Source: Castanea sativa (taxonomy: Eukaryota; Streptophyta; Magnoliopsida; Fagales; Fagaceae). From it: a DNA stretch of 64,000 nucleotides. Shown in pieces: positions 1-12,291 of the stretch. The notes under the pieces were generated by a model that had not been told where the DNA came from, searched no databases, and saw nothing but the letters and a program-made list of their open reading frames with translations. The position numbers and the translations under genes were made by a program. Each line of letters begins with the position of its first letter. Within the stretch, counting starts at the first letter, position 1. The stretch lies in assembly GCF_040712315.1 (NCBI RefSeq), contig NC_134018.1, positions 40,487,335 through 40,551,334 on the forward strand, written 5' to 3'.

Positions 1-169
1 TTCATTCCGGATTTTTCAACAAACTTAGGAAGCCAAGTTAAACATAGTTAAGAACAATGGTGGGAAAGAGTTTGCGGAGACGATTTTGCAAAAAGAACAG
101 ATCTTCTAGCTGATGTCACCTCTTTCCATGTCACGGATGCTCACTTTCCCTTGTCTTTTCAACTAATTT

Positions 170-830
170 TGGAGGTGATGGTACGCCATGAAGAGATAGT
201 GACAACTGTAAGGCAAATAGGTTCATCCTTGTTTGTTGGTTCCATCCAACTCCTGCGCATTTTGTACCACTTTGTCATAAAATACACCCATGCAAGAAAG
301 TCTGACAAGAATGGAAAGATCCCATGGTGTGATGGAAATCTCCCCAACTGTGGTATGAAGAGCATTGGTCTCTATAATCTAAAACCAAAATGCCTTCATG
401 AGATTCTTATCATAATCGTATGTAAATAAGGAGGCAAAGACACCATTAAAAAGTTGTGTAGCATCAAGGAAGTGTCTGCACCGGCCAAGTACATCTTCCA
501 ACCACTTTTAGTAATGTGGGAAATAAGAAAACCCTCTGCCCACACCAAAGGAAGAATATCAATTGGCTTGTTTCGCAATTATCTCCCGATCCAAAGTGTT
601 GTACGATCGTGAGTAAGCAACAATTTTGTGATGTGAAGTAAGAAGGATAGCCGTCTCCAAGCTACAACCATGATTGAGGGAAATAATTTGTGACAATTTC
701 AGCAAATTAAGAGGATAAAAGTTATGGCTCCATCTCTTTGAAATTCTTCCAATTATGGGTAGACGAACAATTAAAGTTGTAGATTTTTCATCCTTGTCGT
801 CTTTCTCTTTGCAAATGAACAAGGCTGGTT
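170..830 (-). pseudogene. Degraded plant mobile domain (PMD) protein fragment
   Basis: Read on the minus strand, this stretch gives pieces of the 'aminotransferase-like, plant mobile domain' family found in host MAIN/MAIL proteins and in many plant transposons. Around 440-510 it reads KWLEDVLGRC...LFNGVFASLFTYDYDKN. Around 290-370 it reads ETNALHTTVGEISI, then TPWDLSILVRL and GVFYDKVV. This matches the family's usual order: a WLE(E/D)VL start, an 'LFTYD' segment, then 'T(L/S)HT(S/T)VGE(I/L)SI..WDL'. The pieces lie in different frames separated by stops (for example after KAFWF), so no intact protein can be made. The upstream part (559-822) is open but I cannot place it in a family. Whether this was a host gene or transposon cargo cannot be told. 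The family call rests on remembered motifs. Confidence 0.5.
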
Positions 831-1930
831 CTTAACCAGAATTTGAAAAAAAGTTAAATTCCGAGTTTGAAATAAAATCAAGCAAGTAAAATTGTTTCAC
901 AAATGTAAATTTGTATTGATGAATATGTGATACAATTCTCTAAAATTACAATGATCCTCTAATTTGATCTCCTTGAAAGATTTGTTGATTGGAATTATAG
1001 TAATATGATTTTGGTTCGAATACAAAATATCATTCAATTTGGCTGAAGAATGAATCAAAGATCTTTAACACAAAATTTCAAAGAAATTTTGGATACGAGC
1101 TTGTTAGAAATCTTTTATTCTTTACGTTCTTCATATTCTTTGTGTGTTCTTAGAGTTATTCATGTATTCGTTGTCTTTGAAGATTTGTGGTAGAATTTTT
1201 TTGGGGCTTTAGAGGCATGAATCCGTAGAGCTTTACTATTTAATGGTTTCTAGAAGTTTCTAGAGGCTTTTGACCTTGCTTCTAGTGAACTATGAGATAT
1301 AGGAAGATAATTTGGATGATTTCTCTTTGAATATTCTTCAGATTTGAAGGTTGAAGTTACTAGCGGCTTTAGGTTTAGGACTTGATTCTAGAAAAGCTTC
1401 TGTACTTTTGAATCTTCTGAATGTTGCTCATGGTGTGTGGATGTCTTCCAAGATGTCTTAGTGCATAATTGCCTTAGGAAGGCTTCTATTTATAAGGGTT
1501 TTGGGGTGATTGAGCAACACGTGGCAAAATATAATTGGTGACATATGTCACAATCTGAATGGTAAAGCTTTAAGACTTTTTCTCCAAGACACATGGCATC
1601 GTTTGATTGGCTGAAATGTCTTAATTTTCAAGATAACACATGTCAGCACTTAATTCAATTGCTTGTGTCATTGCTAACACGTGTCGATGTGTGATTGGCT
1701 CTTGCATGCTTTTTTATGTTTTTGTTTTAGTAAAACTTAGCAAATTTCTATTGGTCCCTAAATAATGACAGTAGAATATACTAATAGTACGTAGCACTTT
1801 GTAATTGGTCGTGCTTTGTTGACTTGGTAGTATGATATGACAACTTGTGATAGGTCTGGAATTTCCTTCTCTACAAATGCCCCATCAATACTCGTTCATG
1901 CACATAGTCTTTAGGTGTGGTGAGGGAATG
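831..1930. other. AT-rich repeat-derived region, no gene seen
   Basis: No coding potential or transposon ends were recognised. The sequence contains repeated 'tctagaagtttctagaggcttt' style phrases near 1245-1290 and several 'cacgtg' and 'cacatgtca' phrases near 1515-1690, as often seen in old LTRs. It was originally continuous with 9375 onward: the two are separated only by the insertion at 1931-9374, whose GAATG target is duplicated on both sides. Confidence 0.4.
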
Positions 1931-2615
1931 TGTCACGCCCCAAACCCGATACTTAGATTTGTGACCATAACCGACATGTTAATATCAAGCTTAAGCCTGG
2001 TATTAACAAGAACCAACTAAAACTTTTACAAAAGCTTCCTCCTTTCTTTTCATTCTTATTTCTTTACTTCTTGATATAAATTATTACTTGATATTCAGAG
2101 CATCTACACTGTATACAAAGAATAACATAATCCACTAGTTACTCAAATTCTAAATTTCACATAATACATCTTATAATCCTTTAAGGTACACAACTTTCAT
2201 TAGATCCTAAAATACACCATACTACAAATCTAAACATCAAATTGCTAATCTAGGATCTATACATATAAAACTAAAACCAGCTCCTTCCAAAACTCGACTA
2301 AGGCTCCTTTTACTCCAAAATAAAACATGTTGACTGAAAGAGTGGAAGGGGTGAGCTACACAACTCAGTAAGAGTAAGATACACAAGAATTTAATAAGAA
2401 TGTATGTAAATTAAATCATTTCATTTTATAAATATTCAAATAGGAGAACATCTTTTCATGCATAGTATTTTATACCATTCATAATAATAACGTATACACT
2501 CTTCATAGGAAAATAATTGTTCTCTTTTTTCTTATCAAAATAATATTATCAAAACCTTTCGGATTGAACTTCTTTCTTTTCTTACAAAGTCGCCAAATAT
2601 AATACTAATTGTTTA

Positions 2616-2653
<38 letters not shown>

Positions 2654-4312
2654 TATTACAAAATAATCATTTTGATTTAAATCAGATAATTGGTAACTTT
2701 ATCTTAAATTAGAAACATCTTGTCAAATAAGAAAACTTTTCTATATAAACTTCTCCACATAAAATATTATGACTTTCATAGTCATAAAACTTAACGTTTC
2801 ATAAGGAATAGATATGTAATAACTTTTTAACATAAACTTGTACTTTCATCAAAAACTTTATTTTTTAAAGCACAACAAAATTTCAAAAACTCTTATATTT
2901 AAAGAAAAATTTTTCTTTTCATTGGACACTTCTTTTCATTAGAGCTTCTAACTCTTTATAATGCATTTAAACAAAATCATTCTCTCATGATCAATAAAAA
3001 AATATAGCTGTTCATAACATATTGGTTAGTCCATATCTGATAAATCTATACTTATTTGGAAGGCTTCTAGCACTACTGTGTTAGGCATCCAGCATTCCCC
3101 ACAATGTCAGGAATTCCCAGGATCACATCATAATACATATCTTCAACCATGGGAATAAGTTGGCATCCTCCACAAGCTAACCGTTACCAACAAGGGCGGG
3201 TACAGCAGAGCCAGTCCCACTTTTAATGGTTAATCAAATAACATTTTCCATGAAAAGCCAGTAATTTAACCCCTACTGACCGAGTTCAGATCACCAGAGG
3301 ACATAACCTGAAAACATTTCATATTTATACATCATACTGAAATTCATAGTTTGCATAACATTTCATAGTAAAAGCATTTCCATTATTTTCTTTAAACATC
3401 ATGTTTGTGGAATTAGTAATAGCATGAACATGCTTAAATCATATACATAAGGTTTCAAGAACTCGCGAACATATCTTTGTCTGAAACATGATTATATGTC
3501 ATACCTCTAATCAAAAATCTTTTAATGCATAATACACTTTAAAATAACATCATGACTTACCAAATGTTCATATAACTTATCTCTTACCTGAAAGCAGAGG
3601 AATCGAGAGCCTACAGTCGAAGGAGCTTAGACTTGAGTACTAGTAACACCTAAACCAAATATCAAAGCCTATTATTATCAATTATTCCTTATCATAAACT
3701 TACGCATTCATCTCAAAACTTATCTCTTAGAATCAAGGAAATCATAATCTCACCTCAACGAGGTTCCCACAAATATATTATGCACATATCAACAAATGAT
3801 GTACCAAACTAAAGAAAAACCATCATTCTCACATTAATCTCATATCTCTAGCCAACTTCATTTCAAAAGGTGCTTTGAGATTAAGGCAATAAAGCATGCA
3901 TAAACATAAAATCCTTTAAGCATGGGCATGTAACCATATACACTCACATGGCAACATACAACACGTTGAACCAAACAGCTTCATAAATACAACCGTCGAA
4001 TGGTTTAGAACCCCTCCTTTGAGTACTAAATCTCGAACCAAGTTACACAAAATTAATCTATGATCTAGACATACCAAAAGATAAGCATATTAAATTATAA
4101 CTTAAAACATTCACCCTAACTTTAGAATTAAATCCTCAAAGTTAGGTCTGTCCTTTACTGTTCACTGTTTTATTCCAATAGCATATACTTCATTTATAAA
4201 ATACAAATAGGCTATCAATTCACATTTAATTTTCATGCCAATTTACAAAGCTACTTCTATGGATTTCTAGTAGATTCCATATCATTTTCAGGGTCAAATC
4301 ATAAAACCATGA

Positions 4313-6787
4313 TGTCACGCCCCGAACCCAACTATAAAGATAGGCACGTGACAACTACCACACGCTTATAAAGTAAGCACCCTACAAGTGTGCAAGGCCT
4401 TCTTAGCAACTAAAATTTATCCTCAAAAATTAATTCAAATAAATTCAAAACACCTCAACAATTTCTTTATGAATAGATCTCCAATAATTTAATAGGAACA
4501 AAATTCAAACCTCATGTATATAATGCCAATTGGCCACTAAATATAAAACTATTAGAAGACCATCCAATCCCAAAATCACTAAGCTTCTTTTCCTGCTCAC
4601 AACACAATATCAAAACTCCCAAAACTTGCTATTCTTCAAAATCTGAAACTGGAGGGGAAAAATAGGTGAGCTAACAACTCAATAAGTAACCAAAATCCTA
4701 ATAAGTTTCATCAAGTAATAGATCTGTAAAGTATAAGATGTAATATGTGTTTTCAAAAGTTATAATATACTATGTGTTTTTAAAAGTTATAATATACTAT
4801 GTATTTTCAAAATAACTGAAGAAATTTCATATTGTTAAAATAATAAGTTGCACATAGATCACATACTTCAATCCTATATCATAGATGGTTTAGAAAATAG
4901 TCAGTTTTTTCATATATCAAAAGTTATAACTTACAATAGGTTCCAAAAACACATAAGCAATTTTAGTGACTCAAAATAGTTTAAATACTCAACATTTTCA
5001 AAACCACATATGTAGTTTTAAGGACTCAAAACAATTTAATATTCAAACGTAATTCATATCATTAACAATCTTATGACTATGGTCATGCTATATCTCCGTA
5101 ACTGGGTATCAAAGTACCAATAAATAACCCCATTGGCTGAGTATCAGAGTACCAATGAATAACCCCCAATGGTTTGGGTATCAGAATACCAATGAATAAC
5201 CCCCATTGGCTGGGTATCAAAGTACCAATGAATAACTCTCATTAGTTTGGGTATCAGAGTACCAATGAATAACCCCCATTGGCCCCATTGGCTGGGTATC
5301 AAAGTACCAATGAAAAACCCTCATTGGTTTGGGTATCAGAATACCAATGAATGACCCCCATTGGCTGGGTATCAAATAATTAATTCATAGTTAGATTGTC
5401 CATAATCATATATATCAAATCATAGTTCAAACCAAAAATATATCTCATTCAAATACATATATATAATCATATATTCAGTATTTAAATATATTTGATATTT
5501 TTATATTCTTTACTTTAAATCAAAATAGCCCAAAAACAATTAAATAAAATAAATCTTATATTCAATGCTCATATATATTTGTGAAAATTCTTTATTCTTT
5601 ACTTTGAATCAGTATAGCTAAAAATAGTTAAATAAAATACATCATATATTCAGAAATCAGATATATTTGTGATAATTCTTTACTTGAAATCAGTAATACA
5701 ATAGAAATAAAATTGTAATAATTGTAAACAATTTTCGTAGTTAAAATATGCAAAATAAAACCAATTAGGGTAAGGTTACTTACCTCCAAAAGTTATTCTA
5801 AAAGAAACTTTTCCTTAACAAATCCTCTAAAATCCTTAGATATCACCTAAAACAATTTTCAAATATTTTTACTCAATAATTAAATAATTTAAGAAGATCT
5901 TATAATGGTACTCGGCCAGATAAAGAGACTACTAAAAATATCTCATAACTATCCACTGTTATCTCACACCAAAAAATTCACCTATTCATATCATATATTT
6001 TCTTTACTTTCTGCTACAAATAGTTTCCTAGGGATATAGACTATAGAATACCTATAAAGTCAAAAGCCAATTTATAAAAAAAAAAAAAAAAAACACCACC
6101 TGAACACAATTACGTTTACACATTTCCTTCTTCTTCTTTTTCTCTGCCACCTGCCACCATTATCATCTCAAAATCTCATGCCACCTGCCAACTCCAAGTA
6201 CAATTAGGCACATGGCCTTACGGGAAAAACAACCTTTTTTTTTTTCATCAAATCCACTACTTCGGCACTGTTACTGAAAGAAAGGCTGCGCAAAACACCT
6301 ATAATTTTAAGAAAATATGCGGCTTCTCTCTACGCTTAATGCACGAAAGTATAGAAAGAGATTAAGTTACTGAACATAGAAAAATCTGTAGTAACAGCGT
6401 CTAGTTTACCGAAAAATAAATCCAAACTTTTCTTTGTTTGCATTATTAAAACTCTCAAGTAATTAAATTGTTTCACTACTGGCCAAAATACCCACATAAG
6501 AAAATATTCCAATACCACATAAAATCTAAAATTGACAAAAGAACAAGATTTTTTAAGCTCTTACCTCAAGGTTGTAGTCAATCCTTCTCTACTTCAGTCC
6601 TTTAGGTAGTCTCCTCTCTCAAAATATCTCTCCGTATATGTTGACCTTTAATAAGCTTATATATAGTTAGGGTTTCAACCTTATTTTCTAAAAACTCCCT
6701 TATAATTAGAAATTATAAAATTGGCCCCACAAAGAAAATTACTTAAATACCCCTTCTTTTAAATCTTTTTTTTTTCCGAGTATTACA
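4313..6787. mobile_element. Nested TG...CA element of the same family
   Basis: The element starts TGTCACGCCCCGAACCC at 4313, nearly the same start as the outer element at 1931, and ends CCGAGTATTACA at 6787. A 5-bp duplication CATGA flanks it (4308-4312 and 6788-6792). It is 2475 bp long and carries no coding sequence that I can recognise. Near its 3' end are a TATA-like stretch (about 6655-6665, 'cttatatatag') and the phrase 'gttagggtttcaacc', consistent with an LTR promoter, but nothing proves activity. It contains the tandem array at about 5093-5375. It is best read as a solo LTR or short non-autonomous relative that inserted into the outer element. The boundaries are well supported by the target duplication. 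Confidence 0.75.
5093..5375. repeat. Tandem array of about 37-bp units
   Basis: Seven or so imperfect copies of a unit read as 'ggtatcaaagtaccaatgaa' followed by 'taacccccattggctg'. Copies alternate between 'ggctgggtatcaaagtacc' and 'ggtttgggtatcagaatacc' variants, which suggests a higher-order two-unit repeat. Each unit also contains a small palindrome (ggtatc...gtacc; ccaat...attgg). The array lies inside the nested element 4313-6787. Confidence 0.8.
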
Positions 6788-7584
6788 CATGATTTACTAA
6801 AAATCATACAAGACAACATGCTCAAATCTGTCCTGACAGAATTTCAATTAACTTACAAATTAAACCATTATTTTTATATTCATCCAAACGGTGTGAGACC
6901 ACTTCCATTATGATCATATGTGTCTTAGCATTTGTAAGAACTACTCCTAGCCTCCTAATTCACTATATACAATTTAATGCATAATTTATCATGCATAAAC
7001 ACATAATCTATCACAGTGGCAGCTTTGCACCATTTTCTTGTAAAATCATAAAATAATTGCAAATAGTCTTATTATCATATAGGGATTTTCATACACTCAT
7101 TAGACATGTTAGAAAACACTTACATACAGTCATTTAACCATTTAGACCAAAATTAAATACAACAAAAATCCTAGCAGTAACATCAAAAGTAATCATCCTA
7201 ACTTTTTCTTACTTCCTTAATCATATACAATCATTAATTAGTAAAAACCCTAATCTACCTTCAACAAATCACCAACACAATTTCAAGGCTTCTTAAAACA
7301 ACATATATATATATAGACTTACAATTTCATGATTTCTCAATTTTACAAACCACAAATACCATTACTAAAATTCCTTGAAGAAATCATGGATTCTAAGGTG
7401 AGAATAGCTAGAACCATTACCAAGTTTATGGTTCTTGAGGGGAAATAGAAATAGAATCACCCTTGCATAAAAAGATTTCCCTTTCCTAGTTGTTGGACCC
7501 GAAAGTATGAGAGGTAGAGCTTGAGAGAGTCTTTGAGTTTTCTAGTTTCTTTGAGAGAGTAAGAAGAAATTAGATGAAGCTTTA

Positions 7585-8800
7585 TGGCCTGTTTGGAAGT
7601 TTAAAAAATGAGGGGGAGTGGAGTAAAGGGAGGGAGAGTAATTCAATTACCTTGTTTAGAAGTTTTTTAAGGAAGGAGGGGGAGGGGTTTCAACTACCTC
7701 TAACCCCTCATTTTTAATTCCTCCAAATTGGAGAGATTTGGAGGGAAAGTAGAGTAAATAAATTATTGACCAAATGAATTCCCCAATTTACTCTTTCTAA
7801 ATTAACAAAATTACAAACAAATTATATAAATAATTTTTGTTTGTTTGCTAAGAAAATTTCACAAATTCCCAAACAATGCAACCAGCTCAGCTTAATTCAA
7901 TTCACATAATTCACCAAACCAGACCAAAAATTACCAGATCAGAGCGAGAGGGTTCCAGATATCAATAGTCCCATCAACCAAACCACCGGCAATGAGACTG
8001 AGCGAGAACTTTTCCGCACCGGCGATAGGCTTCCCCCACGTAATCCTGTTGAACCGCTCGAAGCTCGGCATCTCTCCGACGAGCAACATCTCATGATCGT
8101 CGAACTGGAAATCGAGCTTGAACAACTCAAGGCTCGCCGATGAGTTGAACGACAGACCCACCACCCCCGCCGCGTGGAATTTCGCTTAACTCTACGAGAT
8201 TAGTTCTCGATAATATCTGTTGGATTTTGAATCTAGCTTAACTCTGCGAGATCGTTTCTCAATCATATACAGGTTCCGTTTCTTTGTATATTTTGTTGAT
8301 ATTTCGTTTGGTTTCCGAGAAAATTAGCTGAGAAAGAGAGGGAAAAGGAACTTAATGTTTATTCACGTTTCTATTAACATTAATTCTGAAATTTTCACTT
8401 TCTCGGCCTAGCTAATTAATCAGAATGCTTATTATAATTTTTTTTGAGGTAATAAAAATTATTTTATAATAGTTAATAGTAGTTTTATACTTTTATTAGC
8501 AGTATCTGATGGAATGAGAATGTTGATTAGATAATTATTTAATGTAACAAATTAATAATAGACCAGTCCATTTTTAAATAGGTGTAAATTTGTCTATTTA
8601 AATCATTTCCTCTCCTTTCCGTTTTAATTTTTAAAACATCCAAACAAGAGAAAGAGCTAATTACTCCATTCCCCCTTACTAATTTTAAAAACATCCAAAC
8701 AAGGCGGAAGATAACGATTCTCCTCTACTCTCCTCTCCACTACTCTCCTCCCCTCTACTCCCTTTTACTCTCCTCCCTCTCTAAACTTCCAAACAGGCTA
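7585..8800. mobile_element. PIF/Harbinger-type (Tourist-like) element carrying a SEC31 gene fragment
   Basis: Terminal inverted repeats TGGCCTGTTTGGAAGTTTA (7585) and the complement of TAAACTTCCAAACAGGCTA (ending 8800) are flanked by a 3-bp TTA duplication (7582-7584 and 8801-8803). That duplication is typical of PIF/Harbinger elements. The purine-rich similarity of the ends extends about 70-100 bp inward (GGGAGTGGAGTAAAGGG on the left, its pyrimidine-rich complement on the right). There is no transposase, so the element is non-autonomous. Its middle, about 7931-8180, is a host-gene fragment (see the SEC31 entry), making this a gene-capturing element comparable to Pack-MULEs. The same type of ends occurs in the MITE at 18368-18909. 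Confidence 0.8.
7931..8182 (-). pseudogene. Captured exon fragment of SEC31 (COPII outer coat)
   Basis: The minus-strand translation reads GLSFNSSASLELFKLDFQ, then FERFNRITWGKPIAGAEKF, then SLIAGGLVDGTIDIWNPL. This is the first part of the WD40 propeller of plant SEC31 (family pattern: 'LSFSSSANLEIFKLDFQ...SERFNRLAWG...GLIAGGLVDGNIDIWNPLSLI'). SEC31 forms the outer cage of COPII vesicles leaving the ER. After 'LI' the minus strand reads CTGATCTG|GTAATT, so an exon end and an intron donor are preserved. The fragment was therefore taken from genomic DNA and not from spliced mRNA. Only about 80 of more than 1,000 codons are present, with no start or stop of its own, so it is not a functional gene. 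It lies wholly inside the PIF/Harbinger element 7585-8800. Confidence 0.8.
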
Positions 8801-9374
8801 TTATTTTCCTTTTGAGGTGTGGACCCGTGGGTTTGAGAAGAGAGACTCACGAGAGCTTCTAGCTCTTTCCTTAAGAGAAAAGAGAGTAAAGGGGGGTGAG
8901 AATTCTGATTTGTGTGGATCCGTGGGAATAGAGAGGGCTTCTTGGATGTTCTAGATATTTTGAGAAAGTCAAAGAAGAATGAGGTGGAGTTTATCTATTG
9001 CATGGCCAGCCAAGTGTTGGTCCTTGGGTTTGTCAACATGCATGAAACTTTGGCATTATGTGTTGAATTTCCATTGGTTGCATGTGTGGGTGGAATTTCC
9101 ACCATAACAACTCATGCATCACACCTAATTAAAACACGAACTATGTATGTAATAACTTAAACTACTTAAAATAGTTTTGTACATACTTAGTATATATACA
9201 TAATACAATTAGCTATTCAATTATTTATAATCTTTACAATTCTTATTCAATGGCATTATAAAATAATATGTTTATTAAATACTCTTCTATTAATTATAGA
9301 AATAAAGTGGCTTAAAATAATAATTAACCATTCAAACATACAGCTTAATTATAAAGTTGGGTCGGGGTGCTACA

Positions 9375-10464
9375 GAATGGGTCTCGAAGATGGATTTTGA
9401 TTCTTGAATTTCAAGTGAAGTTTTTGAAGGTTAACCTATGTGACTGGTGAGACTTGTGGTGAGGTTAACCTATGCAGCTTGTGATAGGCCTACTCGTATG
9501 AAAGGGTTTGGTAAGACCGAAAAGTGGTTAGCAAGTAGTCAAATGTACATGTGTGACTGGATCATGCCAACAAAGGATAAGTTAAGGTAATTTTAGAAGA
9601 GTATACCTCAACATATAGAAGGGGTTGTCAAGGCTAAAAAGTGGTTAGTAAGTATTCGAATATACATGCGTGACTGGATCATGCCAACATAAGTTAAGTT
9701 GAGGTAATTTCATAAAAGTATGTGCTTTGGATTGCTAGCGGTGATCACAAGGTGTAGAAGATGGTGATGAAGCAAGGTTGGTAACTGTGTGAAATATGCA
9801 GAGCCATGGAGCTGGTTCCGCCTATTTGGGAGTTCCTTGTGAAGTTGTTTCTAAAGAGTATACTTCGAATTATGGAAGGGATTGAGTGCAAGAATGGATG
9901 GAGTGATAACTATTGCCCCTGTTCTTGTTGAACGTTACAAATAGAGGGCAAAAATGTAACTAATTGGGATGAAGCAAAGTCACCCAAGTTTTTTCTCTAA
10001 ATTGGAGAGAAAAATATTTTGATGGTCTTGGGAAGAAAATACTTGGGCTCCACCAAAACCCTCCAACTTTCCACTCTAACCAAACAACCCCAAAAACTTT
10101 TCTCTCTCCCATTTTTTATTTTCCTTGTTTCACCACAACCAAATAGACCTTAAAAGTGCCAAAATGCACATGGTGTTACGTGTGTTAGTACAGATAGAGA
10201 GAGTACATATGTTTGATGTGAACTCTAGTAACTTTCAATGTCATTGTTTTTACTTAACGTGGTGGCATATGTTAATTGTTGAGTTTTTTTTTTATTATTT
10301 TATTTTATGGACATATGTGAATAACCTTGCTAGGCATGTTTTACGTGTCACTGGGTTTGTGTGAATAGAAGATATCCTACCACACATTTTGGCTGTTGTA
10401 CAAGCCATTTTGACTCATTTTTCTTAATGAAAATGCTAGCTTTCTTCTATTTAAAAAAAAAAAA
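9375..10464. other. Intergenic repeat remnants, no gene seen
   Basis: This is the continuation of the sequence before 1931. It contains a diverged tandem duplication (9505-9735). At about 9960-10150 lies MITE-like sequence: 'accaaacaacccc' and 'accacaaccaaatagacc' phrases around pyrimidine-rich DNA. At 10375-10464 a stretch ends '...aatgaaaatgctagctttc' followed by a short T/A tail, resembling the 3' end of a retroposon on the plus strand. The open frame at 10125-10364 shows no family resemblance and spans this repeat-like sequence. Confidence 0.4.
9505..9735. repeat. Diverged tandem duplication, period about 118 bp
   Basis: The phrase 'aaagtggttagcaagtagtc' followed by 'tacatgtgtgactggatcatg' near 9521 recurs near 9639 with a handful of substitutions, including the shared end 'gccaaca..aa..taagtt...aggtaattt'. 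There are two copies only. Confidence 0.6.
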
Positions 10465-12291
10465 AGTTAAGATTTTTTCACAAATAATTATCCTTTAATT
10501 ACAAATTTTACTAAATAAATCTCAATAACTCCTTTTTTTTTAGGAAAAAAAAAATCTTCGTAGCTAATATGCCAACTTTTAAACATAAAACAAAAATGTA
10601 GTTCTAAAATTTATTAGGCATCAGACGTGGCACTAATCCTATCACATTCGTTGTAGGAAACTTATTTTATATAAGCTTTATCGTAGGAAAATTGAAAATT
10701 TTCTATAGGTATTAGGTAGTTGCTTACAGCCTTACACGAAGAATAACTTCTTCTTTTTTTTCTTCTTTCTTATAAACACAAGATATAGGGTGGGTTTTGA
10801 CAGAGAAGTTTGCGTTCACGATTTGGTTTTTCACGTTTTAGACTTTTTTTTTTCTTGTGCACGGGTTTCAACCAGGGGACAAGAGGTACTGTTCATCACT
10901 GTGCGGTTACTGTTCACGCACAATAGCGCACCGTTTATGCACCGTTTCAGCTATTTTTTATTAAAAATGAGACCCACGATACTATTAACATATTTAAAAA
11001 TTATTTTGCTACAGTATTTTTAGTTTTTAGTTTTCAACTGTATCCAAACAGACTCATAACCTATTGATAGACATAGGTATAACCTTTGCTGCTGTTTTTT
11101 TTTTTTTTTTTTGTTTTTGGACCTTACCTCCCTCGTCTCAGGTAGGTTTCTAGGAGAGTAATGCACATTAGCACAATACTAAGTCAACTATGATAAAAAC
11201 ACATATTTTGTCCCAACTTATATATTTGTCAATTTTTAGTTGAATTGCGTTATTTACATATGAGACCACAATTGGTATTTAGTAAAAACAATTTAATTAC
11301 CATTTAATAAATGCTCAAATTTTTTTTTTTTTTTTAAATTTTAAAGGGAATACATGCACAAGTTTTTAGAAGGTGTGTCCAAAGGCTTTCTAATGCAAAG
11401 CAACGAAATTACCCAAAGTTGACGGCAGCATTGCCCGCGCACTTCATTGAGCCACGTCATGCATGACGAACATCTAGATTCTAGACTATCACTCTATCAG
11501 TATCAATGTCAAAATTGTGTTTCTAAATGGTTTTATTTAAAAATTCAGTATTATGATAATATTAACTAATCTTCCGAGAATTTAGCGAGAAAATTGTCTA
11601 CCAAAAAAGAGACGTAAGTAGTATTTAATTATGTTTTATTAATTTACTACGGAGAAGCAATGCAGGTCAAATTGGAAGAGAGGATCCTAAAAATCACTAC
11701 ATCCCAAAAAGTTGAATTGATTTCAGTGGTTGTTGAATGAGATGTTTAGAAGAATTTGGATAAGACTTACTGATTTAATTGTGAATAAATGTTCGTTTCA
11801 AATATCATTAAAACAAAAAGGGCAAAAAAGAGGTTTTCAATAGCAAAAGGCAGAAAAGCAAGGGCCGTAAGGCCAATCTAGCTCACTTTAATTCTTTTTT
11901 GTGGCCATCCAAAGTTTATTTCCGGCATTTGGACAGTGCCCCAACAATTTTTACAACTTCGTCATTCTATTAAGCTATGAGAGGTGAAGTTGTGTTTTTT
12001 TATTTTTTGTTTTTGTTTTTATGAGAGGTGAAGTTGTTGGTTAATATAAACCATATATTTTATTTTTACCATTTACGTATGTGGACAAATTACGTAAAAG
12101 TTATAAAAATGGTTGTGACAAATTATTGCATTACTTTTACCACAAGAAAATGCTTCAAGAATCTTATGATGATTTCCATAAGAAAGATGTCTGTTTCTTT
12201 GTTTTCATTTTTTGATAAGGTCTGTTTCTTGGTTAAAACCTGTGGCTTTGGGCTTTCTGATAGTTATTGATTATATTGAATTATATGAGAT
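10465..12291. other. Intergenic, AT-rich, no gene seen
   Basis: It holds one MITE-like remnant (10790-11057) and long T runs near 11094 and 11322. Short open frames (10790-11023, 12028-12270) show no recognisable protein and the first overlaps the MITE. Confidence 0.5.
10790..11057. mobile_element. hAT-like MITE remnant
   Basis: The right end reads 'ttttgctacagtattttt...actgtatccaaacagactc' and the body has the 'tactgttca', 'caccgttt' and 'gagacccac' phrases of a very common plant MITE family. The left end is poorly preserved and no target duplication could be fixed, so the left boundary is approximate. Related but different 'tttggata' MITEs occur at 32240 and 35910. Confidence 0.45.

Larger units (their letters stand above)
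1931..9374. mobile_element. Outer TG...CA non-coding element (solo LTR or LARD-like), with nested insertions
   Basis: The element begins TGTCACGCCCCAAACCC at 1931 and ends GGGTCGGGGTGCTACA at 9374. It is flanked by a perfect 5-bp duplication GAATG (1926-1930 and 9375-9379). TG...CA ends plus a 5-bp duplication are the hallmark of an LTR-retrotransposon product. Removing the two later insertions (4313-6787 with its target copy, and 7585-8800 with its target copy) leaves about 3.75 kb, with no gag or pol reading frames. I did not find a second copy of its start in the 3' half, so a very long solo LTR or a large non-coding derivative fits better than a complete two-LTR element. The ends are also imperfect inverted repeats of each other (TGTCACGCCCC against TGTAGCACCCC). 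Confidence 0.75.

Noticed and set aside
1931..4312. A full LTR retrotransposon with LTR copies starting at 1931 and 4313
   Set aside because: The second start has its own CATGA target duplication ending at 6787, and the two starts diverge after about 17 bp. It is therefore a separate nested insertion and not the 3' LTR of the first.
8912..9160. 82-codon plus-strand frame
   Set aside because: It lies in the non-coding 3' part of the outer TG...CA element and shows no known domain. It is likely chance.
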